From: Pseudomonas lactis | Lineage (GTDB): Bacteria; Pseudomonadota; Gammaproteobacteria; Pseudomonadales; Pseudomonadaceae | NCBI RefSeq assembly: GCF_001439845.1 | Contig: NZ_JYLO01000010.1 | Location: forward strand, 62,001 to 126,000 | Direction: 5' to 3' | DNA: 64,000 nt | Shown: in pieces, positions 41,108-48,836 of the stretch | Layout of the letters: the number at the start of each line of letters is the position of its first letter | How positions within the stretch are numbered: the first letter of the stretch is position 1 | Made by a program: the position numbers and the translations under genes | The notes under the pieces: generated by a model | Told to the model about the DNA's origin: nothing | Databases searched by the model: none | Seen by the model: the letters and a program-made list of their open reading frames with translations, nothing else

Positions 41108-42241
41108 GTGGCCATCGATATTCACTGGATCTGCGACAACGATAGCCTCGGCCAGCATTGCGCCGAATGGCAGCAGTTGCCATTCGTCGCCCTCGACACC
41201 GAATTCATGCGGGTCGACACCTTTTACCCTATTGCCGGGCTGATCCAGATCGGTGATGGCGTGCGCGCTTACCTGATCGACCCCCTGACCATCGACAATT
41301 GGCAACCTTTGGCCGCCTTGCTGGAAAACCCAGCGGTGATCAAGGTGGTGCACGCCTGCAGCGAAGACCTGGAAGTACTGTTGCGCCTGACCGGCAGCTT
41401 GCCGGTGCCGTTGTTCGACACCCAATTGGCGGCGGCGTACCTCAACCTCGGTTTCTCCATGGGCTACTCGCGCCTGGTGCAAGCGGTGTTGGACATCGAG
41501 CTGCCCAAGGGTGAAACCCGCTCCGACTGGCTGCAGCGGCCATTGTCGGAGACGCAGATCAGCTACGCCGCCGAAGACGCGGTGCACCTGGCCGAGGTTT
41601 ACACCCGCCTGCGCCCGCAACTGTCGGACGACAAATACGCCTGGGTATTGGAAGACGGCGCCGAACTGGTGGCCAACCTGCGCCGCGAGATCGACCCCTA
41701 CGAGCTGTACCGCGACGCCAAGCTGGCGTGGAAGTTGTCCCGTGCTCAACTTGCGGTGCTGCGTGAACTGTGCGCCTGGCGCGAGCAGCAGGCCCGTGCC
41801 CGCGACTTGCCGCGCAACCGTATCATTCGCGAACACTCGTTGTGGCCCTTGGCCAAATCCCAGCCGGATAACCTCGCCGCTCTGGGCAAGATCGAAGACA
41901 TGCACCCGCGCACCGTGCGCCAGGACGGCCAGTTCCTGCTGGACCTGATCAAGCGCACCGCCAGCGTGCCCATGGACCAATGGCCGCCTGCCGTGGCAGA
42001 GCCGTTACCCGTGGACGCCGCCGCGTTGATCAAGCAACTGCGGGCCCTGGGCCAAACCTTCGCCGAGCGCCTGGACATGGCGCCGGAACTGATGCTGCGC
42101 AAGAAAACCCTCGAAGCCCTGGTTAAAAGTGGCTACCCCGATGGGCCTTACCAATTGCCAGACTCGCTGCGTGGCTGGCGCCGCGAGTTGATGGGCCAGG
42201 CGCTGCTCGACAGCCTGGCCAATGCCGGAGAACAGCCTTGA
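41108..42241 (+). CDS. rnd: ribonuclease D
   Basis: The protein is 377 residues. The DEDDy exonuclease residues are Asp30 and Glu32 (LDTEFMR), Asp87 (CSEDLEVL), Tyr153 and Asp157 (YAAEDAVH). An HRDC domain follows at about 205-290, with a second C-terminal helical domain. RNase D trims the 3' ends of tRNA precursors and small RNAs. The GTG at 41108 is chosen because AAGGGAGA precedes it; the frame is open to 41039. Its stop overlaps the TTG start of ycgL (TTGA). Confidence 0.93.
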   Translation: MAIDIHWICDNDSLGQHCAEWQQLPFVALDTEFMRVDTFYPIAGLIQIGDGVRAYLIDPLTIDNWQPLAALLENPAVIKVVHACSEDLEVLLRLTGSLPVPLFDTQLAAAYLNLGFSMGYSRLVQAVLDIELPKGETRSDWLQRPLSETQISYAAEDAVHLAEVYTRLRPQLSDDKYAWVLEDGAELVANLRREIDPYELYRDAKLAWKLSRAQLAVLRELCAWREQQARARDLPRNRIIREHSLWPLAKSQPDNLAALGKIEDMHPRTVRQDGQFLLDLIKRTASVPMDQWPPAVAEPLPVDAAALIKQLRALGQTFAERLDMAPELMLRKKTLEALVKSGYPDGPYQLPDSLRGWRRELMGQALLDSLANAGEQP

Positions 42242-42531
42242 AACGTATTTGCTCCATCTACCGCAGCAAGAAAAAAGACGGCATGTACCTCTATGTGCTC
42301 AAAAGCGACGCCCTGGAGCGCGTGCCCGAGCCGTTGATGGAAGCCTTTGGCAAGGCGCATCACGCCTTTGACATGGTGCTGACGCCTGAGCGCAAGCTGT
42401 CGCGCGAAGACATCGCCGTGGTGCTGGAAAACCTCGACAAGCAGGGCTACCACCTGCAAATGCCGCCGGCCGAGGACGAGTACATCGAGCACTTGCCCGA
42501 AGAGCTGCTGCGCCGCAACGACCCGATGTGA
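42238..42531 (+). CDS. ycgL: YcgL-domain protein
   Basis: The protein is 97 residues with the YcgL fold signature 'RICSIYRSKKKDGMYLYV', 'LPEELL' near the end and 'LTPERKLSREDI'. The function is unknown. It starts at a TTG that overlaps the rnd stop by four bases, so it is translated from the same mRNA; rnd-ycgL linkage is common in gammaproteobacteria, which suggests a role near RNA processing. Confidence 0.92.
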   Translation: MKRICSIYRSKKKDGMYLYVLKSDALERVPEPLMEAFGKAHHAFDMVLTPERKLSREDIAVVLENLDKQGYHLQMPPAEDEYIEHLPEELLRRNDPM

Positions 42532-42637
42532 TCACCAGTGCCCGCCTCAGGGCACCGTTTCAATGGAATCGTATTAGAGGACGGTGGCCGTAAGGATGCG
42601 GGCGGCCGTCTGCACTGTTTTTTCAAAGGTTTGAACC

Positions 42638-43570
42638 ATGCGTGTTCTGATTGCTGAACAGGATCATCCGCTCTACGCCCAATTGCTCAGGGACGCCGCC
42701 CCAGACCTTGAAGTGCTGACCAGCGGCGACTCGGCCGAACTTTCGCGCCTGGCCGCCGACTGCCCGGTGTGGCTGGGCCAGCCCGATCTGTTGGCGACCC
42801 TGCTGCGCCAGGGCCATCACCCGCAATGGCTGCAATCGACCTGGGCGGGCATCACGCCACTGTTGGCCGATGGCTTGCCCCGCGACTATCGCCTGACCCG
42901 AGCGGTAGGCATTTTTGGCCAGGTCATGGCCGAGTTTGTCCTCACCTACATGCTGGGCCACGAGCGCGAAGTGCTGGCGCGGCTGGTCAGCCAGGTGGAG
43001 CGCAAGTGGGATAACCGCATGGGCCAGAGCCTTGCCGGGCGCAAGGCGCTGATCGTCGGCACCGGTGACATTGGCCAGAGCGTGGCCGAGTTTCTGCTGC
43101 CATTCGGCGTGCAGCTGTATGGCATCGCCAGCCAGGCCCGCGAGCAGGCGCCGTTTATCGAAGTGGCCGGGCTCGACCAGTTAGGCCGGCTGGTGGGGGA
43201 GGTGGATTACGTGATCAACCTGCTGCCCAACACGCCTGATACCCATGACCTGTACGACGCGGCGCTGTTCAAGCAGTTCAAGCCCACCGGGTTGTTTATC
43301 AACGTCGGACGCGGCGTGGCGGTGGTGGACGCCGACCTGGTCGAGGCGCTCAAAGAAGGGCACCTGGCCGGCGCGGTGATCGACGTGTGCCGCCAGGAGC
43401 CTTTGCCGCAACGCCACCCGTTCTGGACGGCGTGGGGTTTGCTGTTGACCGGGCACAGCTCGGCCCCGACCTCGCCGCCGATGATGGTGGAATTGTTTGT
43501 AAAGAACCTGCGGGCGTATCAGGCCAAGCAAGCGCTGCGCGGGGAAGTGGATTTCGAGCGCGGGTACTGA
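42638..43570 (+). CDS. D-isomer-specific 2-hydroxyacid dehydrogenase (GhrA-like)
   Basis: The protein is 310 residues. The NAD(P) motif is VGTGDIGQSVAEFL (about 140-153), and the catalytic triad is in 'NVGRGVAV' (Arg), 'CRQEPLPQ' (Glu) and 'GHSSAPTSP' (His). Relatives reduce glyoxylate, hydroxypyruvate or other 2-oxo acids. AAAGG precedes the ATG. It lies downstream of ycgL, in a gap with a possible hairpin and T-run near 42617, so it probably has its own promoter. A REPIN follows. Confidence 0.9.
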   Translation: MRVLIAEQDHPLYAQLLRDAAPDLEVLTSGDSAELSRLAADCPVWLGQPDLLATLLRQGHHPQWLQSTWAGITPLLADGLPRDYRLTRAVGIFGQVMAEFVLTYMLGHEREVLARLVSQVERKWDNRMGQSLAGRKALIVGTGDIGQSVAEFLLPFGVQLYGIASQAREQAPFIEVAGLDQLGRLVGEVDYVINLLPNTPDTHDLYDAALFKQFKPTGLFINVGRGVAVVDADLVEALKEGHLAGAVIDVCRQEPLPQRHPFWTAWGLLLTGHSSAPTSPPMMVELFVKNLRAYQAKQALRGEVDFERGY

Positions 43571-43583
43571 GCTTGCCCCATGC

Positions 43584-43691
43584 CCTCTGTAGGAGCGAGC
43601 TTGTTCGCGAAGAACGTCAACGATGACGCGTACTTTCTGAATAAACGCGGCGCCTGTGAGTTTTTCGCGAGCAAGCTCGCTCCTACAGAGG
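43584..43691. repeat. REPIN (TAGGAGCGAGCTTGCTCGCG type)
   Basis: CTCTGTAGGAGCGAGCTTG and its inverse enclose about 65 bases. It lies between the convergent dehydrogenase and nitroreductase genes and can act as a transcript end for both. Confidence 0.9.
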
Positions 43692-43706
43692 GTCAGAGTG
43701 CGATGC

Positions 43707-44300
43707 TTAGAGGCTGAAGTCCCCCTCGGACACCAGCTCGCTCAACGGCTTGCGCGGGCTCGGCATTTCGCGCCCTTGCAGGTACTCCGGCAAACTCGAC
43801 TTGTCCCCCAACTTGCCCACCGCCACGGCCGCATGCAGCGCATAACCCTGGGGAATCTTCAGCTCCTTGCGGGTCAGTTCCTGATCGAAACCGGCCATGC
43901 CGTGGGTGTGCCAGCCACTGAGGCTGGCTTGCAGCGCCAGGTGGCCCCAGGCTGAGCCGGTGTCGAAGGTGTGCCACAGCGCCGGGGTTTCTTCGGTGGC
44001 GCCGGGGGCGATGAAGTCGGTTTTCGACGCGATGATCACCAGGGCCGACGCATGCTGCGCCCAATTGCGGTTGAATTCATTGAGCAGGCCCAGGAAACGC
44101 GCCCAATCCGGCGTGTCACGGCGCGCATACAGAAACCGCCACGGCTGCGAGTTGTAGGCCGAAGGTGCCCAGCGTGCGGCTTCGAAGAAACTCAGCAGCG
44201 TCTCCTGCGGGATGCTCTCGCCGGTAAAGGCGCGGGGCGACCAGCGCTCGGTGAATTGGGTGTGGATCGGATAATCGGCAACGCGGGGGTTATTGCTCAT
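43707..44300 (-). CDS. nitroreductase-family FMN protein
   Basis: The protein is 197 residues of the nitroreductase fold: 'RWSPRAFTGESI', 'FFEAARWAPSAYNSQPWRFLYA' (FMN phosphate binding), 'GHLALQASLSGW' and 'HAAVAVGKLGD'. These flavoenzymes reduce nitroaromatics or quinones with NAD(P)H. AGGAT precedes the ATG at 44300; the frame runs to 44933 antisense of ycgN, which is not coding. It is divergent from ycgN. Confidence 0.9.
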   Translation of the reverse strand: MSNNPRVADYPIHTQFTERWSPRAFTGESIPQETLLSFFEAARWAPSAYNSQPWRFLYARRDTPDWARFLGLLNEFNRNWAQHASALVIIASKTDFIAPGATEETPALWHTFDTGSAWGHLALQASLSGWHTHGMAGFDQELTRKELKIPQGYALHAAVAVGKLGDKSSLPEYLQGREMPSPRKPLSELVSEGDFSL

Positions 44301-44453
44301 GGACAGATCCTGATGAAAAAACCGGGATTCAAAGCTACTGCGCCCACCCCTGCCTGACAAGTCTTGCAACACCGTCAGTCGTAAGCGCTTGGCCCCAACC
44401 GGCTTGGGCACTAGACTGGCGGCCTTTTCACCTTCCGATACTGATGCAGAGCC

Positions 44454-44903
44454 ATGGCCGCCAAAGTCGAACCTTTCTGGATACGCAAAACCCTTGAGCA
44501 CCTCGACCAGGAGGAGTGGGAGTCGTTGTGCGACGGCTGTGGCCTGTGCTGCCTGCAAAAGCTTGAGGATGAAGACGACAACAGCGTCTATTACACGCGC
44601 ATCGCCTGCAAACTGCTCGACCTGAAAACCTGCCAGTGCACCGATTACCCCAACCGCCGCGCCTCGGTGCCCGACTGCATCCAGCTCACGCCGGGCCAGG
44701 CCGACCAGTTCAAATGGTTGCCGCCGACCTGCGGATACCGCCTGGTCAGCGAGCGCAAGGACTTGCCGCTGTGGCATCACCTGGTCTGCGGCGACCGTGA
44801 CGCGGTGCACCACGAACGCATTTCCCAGTCCGGGCGCATGCTCAGCGAAGGCAGCGTGCCCGAGGATGACTGGGAGGATTACCTGATTTTCCGCGCAGGC
44901 TGA
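44454..44903 (+). CDS. ycgN: YcgN-family cysteine cluster protein (UPF0260)
   Basis: The protein is 149 residues with many cysteines, notably LCDGCGLCCLQKL (Cys26, 29, 32, 33) and 'CKLLDLKTCQCTDYPNR'. This is the CxxCxxCC YkgJ/YcgN family, thought to bind zinc or an iron-sulfur centre. The function is unknown. It precedes the M61-like gene by 13 bases, so the two are probably cotranscribed. Confidence 0.92.
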   Translation: MAAKVEPFWIRKTLEHLDQEEWESLCDGCGLCCLQKLEDEDDNSVYYTRIACKLLDLKTCQCTDYPNRRASVPDCIQLTPGQADQFKWLPPTCGYRLVSERKDLPLWHHLVCGDRDAVHHERISQSGRMLSEGSVPEDDWEDYLIFRAG

Positions 44904-44916
44904 ACGAGGAGTGTGT

Positions 44917-46137
44917 ATGAAGGTGGCCGCCAAGTGGGCAGCGGGCCTGGTCGTGCTGGCGCTGAGCGGGCCGGGCTGGTGCGCGAAGAAAGTCGACCTG
45001 GATTACCACATCAAGCTGTTGCCCCAAAGCCAGCAGGCCGAGGTGCGCGTCAGCCTGTCCCAGGGCGCGGCGGTGCGCAGCCTGAACTTCGACCTGGGCC
45101 GCGACGGTGACTACAGCGACTTCAAGGCCGATGGCCAGTGGCAGGTCACCGGCAACCGTGGCCTGTGGCAACCCAGCGCCGACAAGGCCAGCCTGACCTA
45201 CCGGGTGCGCCTGGCCCATGCGCGCAAGCCCGGGGTTTATGACACACGGATCACGCCCGGCTGGGCGTTACTGCGCGGCGAAGACCTGGTACCGGCCGCA
45301 CGTCTCGATCAGCAAGACGGCATCGAGCTGGTCTCACGCCTGCTGTTCGAACTGCCTACCGGGTGGAAGAGCGTCGAAACCGCCTGGCCGCGCATCGGCC
45401 AAAACAAATTCCGCATCGACAACGTGTCCCGCCTGTTCGACCGTCCCACCGGCTGGATGCTGGCGGGCAACCTCGGCAGCCGCCGCCTGCGCCTGGGTGA
45501 AACCGACGTCACCGTGGCCTCGCCAAAGGGTCAGGGCATGCGCCGTATGGACGTGCTGACGCTGCTGACGTTTGTCTGGCCCCAGGTGGAAGCCGCCTTC
45601 CCGCGCCATCCCGGCAAACTGTTGATCGTCGGCGCCAGTGACCCGATGCGGCGGGGGGCTTATTCACTGCGCGACTCGATCTACCTCAACAGCCGCACGC
45701 CGCTCGTTGGCGAAAATGGCAGCAGCCCGTTGCTGCGCGAAGTGGTACAGGCCATCGGGCGCTTCAACGACCACGATAGCAGTGACTGGATCAGCGAGGG
45801 CTTGGGCGAGTACTACGCGATTGAACTGATGCGGCGTGCCGGTGGCATCACCGATGAACGCTATGCGGCGATCCAGGCGCGGCTGACCAAAGAAGGTAAA
45901 GACGTCACTACGCTCAAAGGCGAGCACGTCAACGGCGCGACGCTGGCGCGTTCGGTGGTGGTGTTGCAGGAGCTGGACCGAGAGATCCGCGTGAAGACCC
46001 ACAACAAACGCTCCCTGGACGATCTGGCGCAGGCAGTGATGCGGGTGAACAGCATCAACACCAAAGAGTTCGTGCAGTTGGCCGAGAGCGTGATCGGCGA
46101 GTCGTCGGTGGTGCTGGACAGCAAACTGCTGCGCTGA
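44917..46137 (+). CDS. secreted M61-like gluzincin-fold protein lacking HExxH
   Basis: The protein is 406 residues with a signal peptide (to about Ala24). The N-terminal half is beta-rich, like the M61 (glycyl aminopeptidase) domain, and the C-terminal half is helical. The glutamate-zincin second motif WISEGLGEYYAIEL (Trp291, Glu294) is present. At the expected place of the zinc motif HExxH there is Arg274-Glu-Val-Val-Gln278, so both histidines are missing. The protein therefore looks like an inactive peptidase used for binding, or a peptidase that has diverged. CGAGGAG precedes the ATG at 44917. It shares a transcript with ycgN. Confidence 0.75.
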   Translation: MKVAAKWAAGLVVLALSGPGWCAKKVDLDYHIKLLPQSQQAEVRVSLSQGAAVRSLNFDLGRDGDYSDFKADGQWQVTGNRGLWQPSADKASLTYRVRLAHARKPGVYDTRITPGWALLRGEDLVPAARLDQQDGIELVSRLLFELPTGWKSVETAWPRIGQNKFRIDNVSRLFDRPTGWMLAGNLGSRRLRLGETDVTVASPKGQGMRRMDVLTLLTFVWPQVEAAFPRHPGKLLIVGASDPMRRGAYSLRDSIYLNSRTPLVGENGSSPLLREVVQAIGRFNDHDSSDWISEGLGEYYAIELMRRAGGITDERYAAIQARLTKEGKDVTTLKGEHVNGATLARSVVVLQELDREIRVKTHNKRSLDDLAQAVMRVNSINTKEFVQLAESVIGESSVVLDSKLLR

Positions 46138-46160
46138 TTCCTAGCCCTGTGCAATTCAAC

Positions 46161-46250
46161 ATGTGGGAGGGGGCTTGCCCCCGATGGCGGTGGGTCAGCA
46201 AAAAGTAGGCTGCTGACACTCTGCTATCGGGGGCAAGCCCCCTCCCACAT
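46161..46250. repeat. REPIN (GGGAGGGGGCTTGCCCCCG type)
   Basis: ATGTGGGAGGGGGCTTGCCC and its inverse enclose about 40 bases including TGGGTCAGC. It lies between the convergent M61-like and DUF2892-like genes. Confidence 0.9.
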
Positions 46251-46279
46251 TTGAATCTCCAGCATGTCCAAGTCTTAGA

Positions 46280-46630
46280 TCAGGCTTTAGGTTTCACCAC
46301 CTTTTCAGCCGCCACTTCAGCCTTGGTTTTCAGGTTCTTCAACTCTTCCCCGGCCCGTTCGATCTTGGTGCGCACGCTGTTCATTTCCTGGCGGCCCTGT
46401 TCCAGTTTGTCCTTGAGCGAACTGTGCCCGGTAAAGCCACGGGCCAGTGCCACGCCACCAATCGCCACCTGGATCAAGCCGAAAATCCCACCGCGGCGCA
46501 GGCCTTTACCCACCATCATCACTCCGCCGGCCACTGAGCCGATGCGTTCCCAGCCATGCACGTTCTGGTTGGGTTGAGGTTTCAACGGTGTGGCTTCGAT
46601 GACAGGTCGCAAGGTTTTGCTGTCGCTCAT
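46280..46630 (-). CDS. DUF2892 (YgaP-TM-like) membrane protein
   Basis: The protein is 116 residues. 'HGWERIGSVAGGVMMVGKGLRRGGIFGLIQVAIGGVALARGFTGH' contains one or two hydrophobic segments of the DUF2892 type, followed by a charged coiled-coil tail (KLEQGRQEMNSVRTKIERAG). The function is unknown. GGAG precedes the ATG at 46630. It is a single gene downstream of the RNA methyltransferase gene on the same strand, 67 bases away. Confidence 0.78.
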   Translation of the reverse strand: MSDSKTLRPVIEATPLKPQPNQNVHGWERIGSVAGGVMMVGKGLRRGGIFGLIQVAIGGVALARGFTGHSSLKDKLEQGRQEMNSVRTKIERAGEELKNLKTKAEVAAEKVVKPKA

Positions 46631-46697
46631 GATCAGTCTCCAACAAGGGCAAGTGTTACTAGCTGACTGCGCGCATGTGCCGGATGTTCCCGCAAGA

Positions 46698-47165
46698 TCA
46701 GTACTTGGGGCCCGAACGGGTGTTGTTGCCCTTGGCCAGGCGGTCATAGAGCACCACGTTGACCGTGGCCGCCAGGTTCATGCAGCCGGTGGTGGGGATG
46801 TACACCACGTCCTCGCACCAGTCGCGGATCTCTTTGTCCAGGGAACCGTCTTCGGGGCCGAAGATATACAGCGCGCGGTCGGGGTGAGTGTATTCAGGCA
46901 ACGGGCGGGCGCCTTCGACCAATTCCACGGCGACCGGGATGCAACCCAGGGGCAGGATCTTTTTCAGGTCGTCGATGCCGATCAGCGGGATATCGTGGTG
47001 CACCTTCTTGGTGTCGGTGATGAAATCCCGGGCGCGCTCGTAACGCACGCCGGTGTAGAACACCGAGGCCACGCCGTAGCAGCCGGCGGCACGCATCACC
47101 GAGCCGACGTTTTCGGGGGATTTGGGGTTATACAGACCGATGCAGCTGTAGCGTTTATTGCCCAC
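46698..47165 (-). CDS. SpoU/TrmH-family RNA 2'-O-methyltransferase
   Basis: The protein is 155 residues with the SPOUT knot signature: 'LYNPKSPENVGSVMRAAGCYG' (motif 1), 'LYIFGPEDGSL' (motif 2) and 'IPTTGCMNLAATVNVVLYDRL' (motif 3). These enzymes methylate ribose in tRNA or rRNA; the small size is like TrmL. The target is unknown. The start is a GTG at 47165. A REP pair lies upstream. Confidence 0.9.
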   Translation of the reverse strand: MGNKRYSCIGLYNPKSPENVGSVMRAAGCYGVASVFYTGVRYERARDFITDTKKVHHDIPLIGIDDLKKILPLGCIPVAVELVEGARPLPEYTHPDRALYIFGPEDGSLDKEIRDWCEDVVYIPTTGCMNLAATVNVVLYDRLAKGNNTRSGPKY

Positions 47166-47230
47166 GGGGAAGGGTGCCTTGAGAAAAACGGCGATTATAC
47201 GGCCTGGGGGGATGTAGTGCTTGGACGATC

Positions 47231-47300
47231 GTCATCGCGGGCAAGCCCGGCTCCCACAGGGAAATGCATTCCTACTGTGGGAGCTGGCTTGCCTGCGATG
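47231..47300. repeat. REP pair, mixed types
   Basis: TCATCGCGGGCAAGCCCGGCTCCCACA on the left faces ACTGTGGGAGCTGGCTTGCCTGCGATGA on the right with about 18 bases between. The two arms are of different sequence types, which is unusual for a REPIN. Confidence 0.8.
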
Positions 47301-47325
47301 AGGCCGGAACAGGCAAAGAAAAGCC

Positions 47326-47700
47326 TCAGTCGTCCTTCTTCATCAACCCCGCCAACGCCGCAAACGGGTTGTGCGTTGCCTTGGCAATGCTCGGGCTGCT
47401 GGTGGAGCCTTCGCCGAAGTACTGCTGGTCGGTGTAGCGCGAGTGTTCGTTGTCGTGGCAGTACAGGCACAGCAACTCCCAGTTGGAACCGTCCTGGGGG
47501 TTGTCATCATGGTTGTGGTTACGGTGGTGGACGGTCAGTTCACTTAAGCGCTTGCCGGAAAACTCACGGGCGCAGCGGCCGCACACATGGGGGTACATCT
47601 TCAAGGCTTTATCGCGGTAGCCCATTTCGCGGTCGCGCTGGGCATCGGCGAGGATGCGGTCCAGCTTGGCGGTGTGGGAAGGCGGGTTGTTCGAGCTCAT
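47326..47700 (-). CDS. YajD-like HNH nuclease family protein
   Basis: The protein is 124 residues. Zinc-binding pairs CGRCARE and CLYCHDNEH flank the HNH core 'LTVHHRNHNHDDNP'. YajD is a small HNH protein of unknown biological role; nuclease activity is expected from the fold. AGGAG is five bases before the second of two adjacent ATGs, so 47700 is used rather than 47703. Single gene downstream of the spermidine-synthase-like gene (89 bases). Confidence 0.88.
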   Translation of the reverse strand: MSSNNPPSHTAKLDRILADAQRDREMGYRDKALKMYPHVCGRCAREFSGKRLSELTVHHRNHNHDDNPQDGSNWELLCLYCHDNEHSRYTDQQYFGEGSTSSPSIAKATHNPFAALAGLMKKDD

Positions 47701-47789
47701 CATGGCTCCTGGCTATTATTGGGTGGTTCACGGATAGGGTTGATTCTAGCCGCTCCCACAGGGGATTGGCGCGATTGAATCAACCGTGA

Positions 47790-48476
47790 TCAGCCCTTGA
47801 GCTTCTCTGCAATCCAGATGGTATGCCGCGTGCCCTTGTTGCCATGGGCAAATACTTGCACTTCCTCGGCCTTGAAGCCGGCCTTGCGCAGTTTGTCACT
47901 GAACAGCTTGTCGGCGCTGGCCGACCACACCGCCAGCACACCCTTGGGCCGCAGGGCCTTGGCGCACGCGGCCAGGCCACTGGCCGAGTACAGCCAACTG
48001 TTGGCTTTTTGCGTGAGTCCCTCGGGGCCGTTGTCGACGTCGAGCATAATCGCGTCAAAGCCTTGGGGTTCGGCCTGCAGTACCTTGGCCACGTCTTCCT
48101 GGCGGACCACGGTGCGCGGGTCCAGCAGCGGGCGACCGGATTTCTCCCCCAGCGGCCCACGGTTCCATTCCACGACGCCGGGCACCAGTTCGGCCACCAC
48201 CACTTCGGCGCTCTTGCCCAAATGCTTGAGCGCCGCAGCCAAAGTAAAGCCCATGCCCAGGCCGCCGATCAGCACCCGTGAACCCGGGCGACCGGCCACC
48301 TTGCGGCAGGGAATCTCCGCCAGGGCATCTTCGGAGCCGTGCATGCGCGTGTTCATTAACTGGCCGCCGTCACCGCCCTGGATCTTGATGACGAAGTCCT
48401 CGCCGTATTCGAACAGGCACAAGGCACCGCCGTTGTCGGGGATTGGGGTGGTGTCCAGCAGTACGAAACGTTTCAT
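47790..48476 (-). CDS. spermidine synthase-like (polyamine aminopropyltransferase fold) protein
   Basis: The protein is 228 residues. 'VLIGGLGMGFTLAAAL' is the nucleotide-binding loop, 'VVVAELVPGVVEWN' the strand-2 acidic site, and 'FDAIMLDVDNGPEGLT' the position of the catalytic Asp in spermidine synthases. The N-terminal beta domain is short. Such single-domain forms are common in proteobacteria and have not been shown to make polyamines; a methyltransferase role is possible. Isolated gene. Confidence 0.8.
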   Translation of the reverse strand: MKRFVLLDTTPIPDNGGALCLFEYGEDFVIKIQGGDGGQLMNTRMHGSEDALAEIPCRKVAGRPGSRVLIGGLGMGFTLAAALKHLGKSAEVVVAELVPGVVEWNRGPLGEKSGRPLLDPRTVVRQEDVAKVLQAEPQGFDAIMLDVDNGPEGLTQKANSWLYSASGLAACAKALRPKGVLAVWSASADKLFSDKLRKAGFKAEEVQVFAHGNKGTRHTIWIAEKLKG

Positions 48477-48554
48477 GGAAATCTCATTGGGAAGGGCATT
48501 CTTGCGCGGTTGGGAGTAGCCTTAAGGCATTCCGGTCAGGCCATGGAGCCATCG

Positions 48555-48836
48555 ATGAAGTGCAGCATTCTAACGGTCATTGTGTTGAGCGCGCTCGCAT
48601 TGGGTACCGCGCAGGCTCAGGAGTTACAAACCGTACCGGTCGCGCCCACGCCAACCCCAGGCGCGCCGGGCACGCCAACGCCCACGTTGTACCCGCAAGT
48701 CACGCCGCCCGTTGCGCCCAAGACCCATAATGGCGCGCCACCGCTGGCGCCCATCGTGCTGCCGGCACCGCCCAAGGACCAGACGGTCCCTGGCCTGCAG
48801 CAGAACGACAGCAAGCCAAAGACGCCAGGCGGTTAG
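48555..48836 (+). CDS. secreted proline-rich small protein
   Basis: The protein is 93 residues. A signal peptide (MKCSILTVIVLSALALGTAQA) is followed by a low-complexity tail rich in Pro, Thr and Ala (PVAPTPTPGAPGTPTPT). It is probably a periplasmic or cell-wall-associated protein without a folded domain. The ATG at 48555 follows GGAG; an ATG at 48543 is possible. Its stop overlaps the end of the convergent ptrB gene by four bases. Confidence 0.7.
   Translation: MKCSILTVIVLSALALGTAQAQELQTVPVAPTPTPGAPGTPTPTLYPQVTPPVAPKTHNGAPPLAPIVLPAPPKDQTVPGLQQNDSKPKTPGG

Noticed and set aside
42577..42626. Possible terminator between ycgL and the dehydrogenase gene
   Set aside because: A T-run at 42617-42623 is present, but the stem (GACGG...CCGTC) has several mismatches, so I did not list it as a feature.
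43707..44933. A 408-codon minus-strand frame covering the nitroreductase gene and the antisense of ycgN
   Set aside because: Only the part from 44300 on matches the nitroreductase family and it has its own ribosome site; the rest is antisense to the clear ycgN gene.
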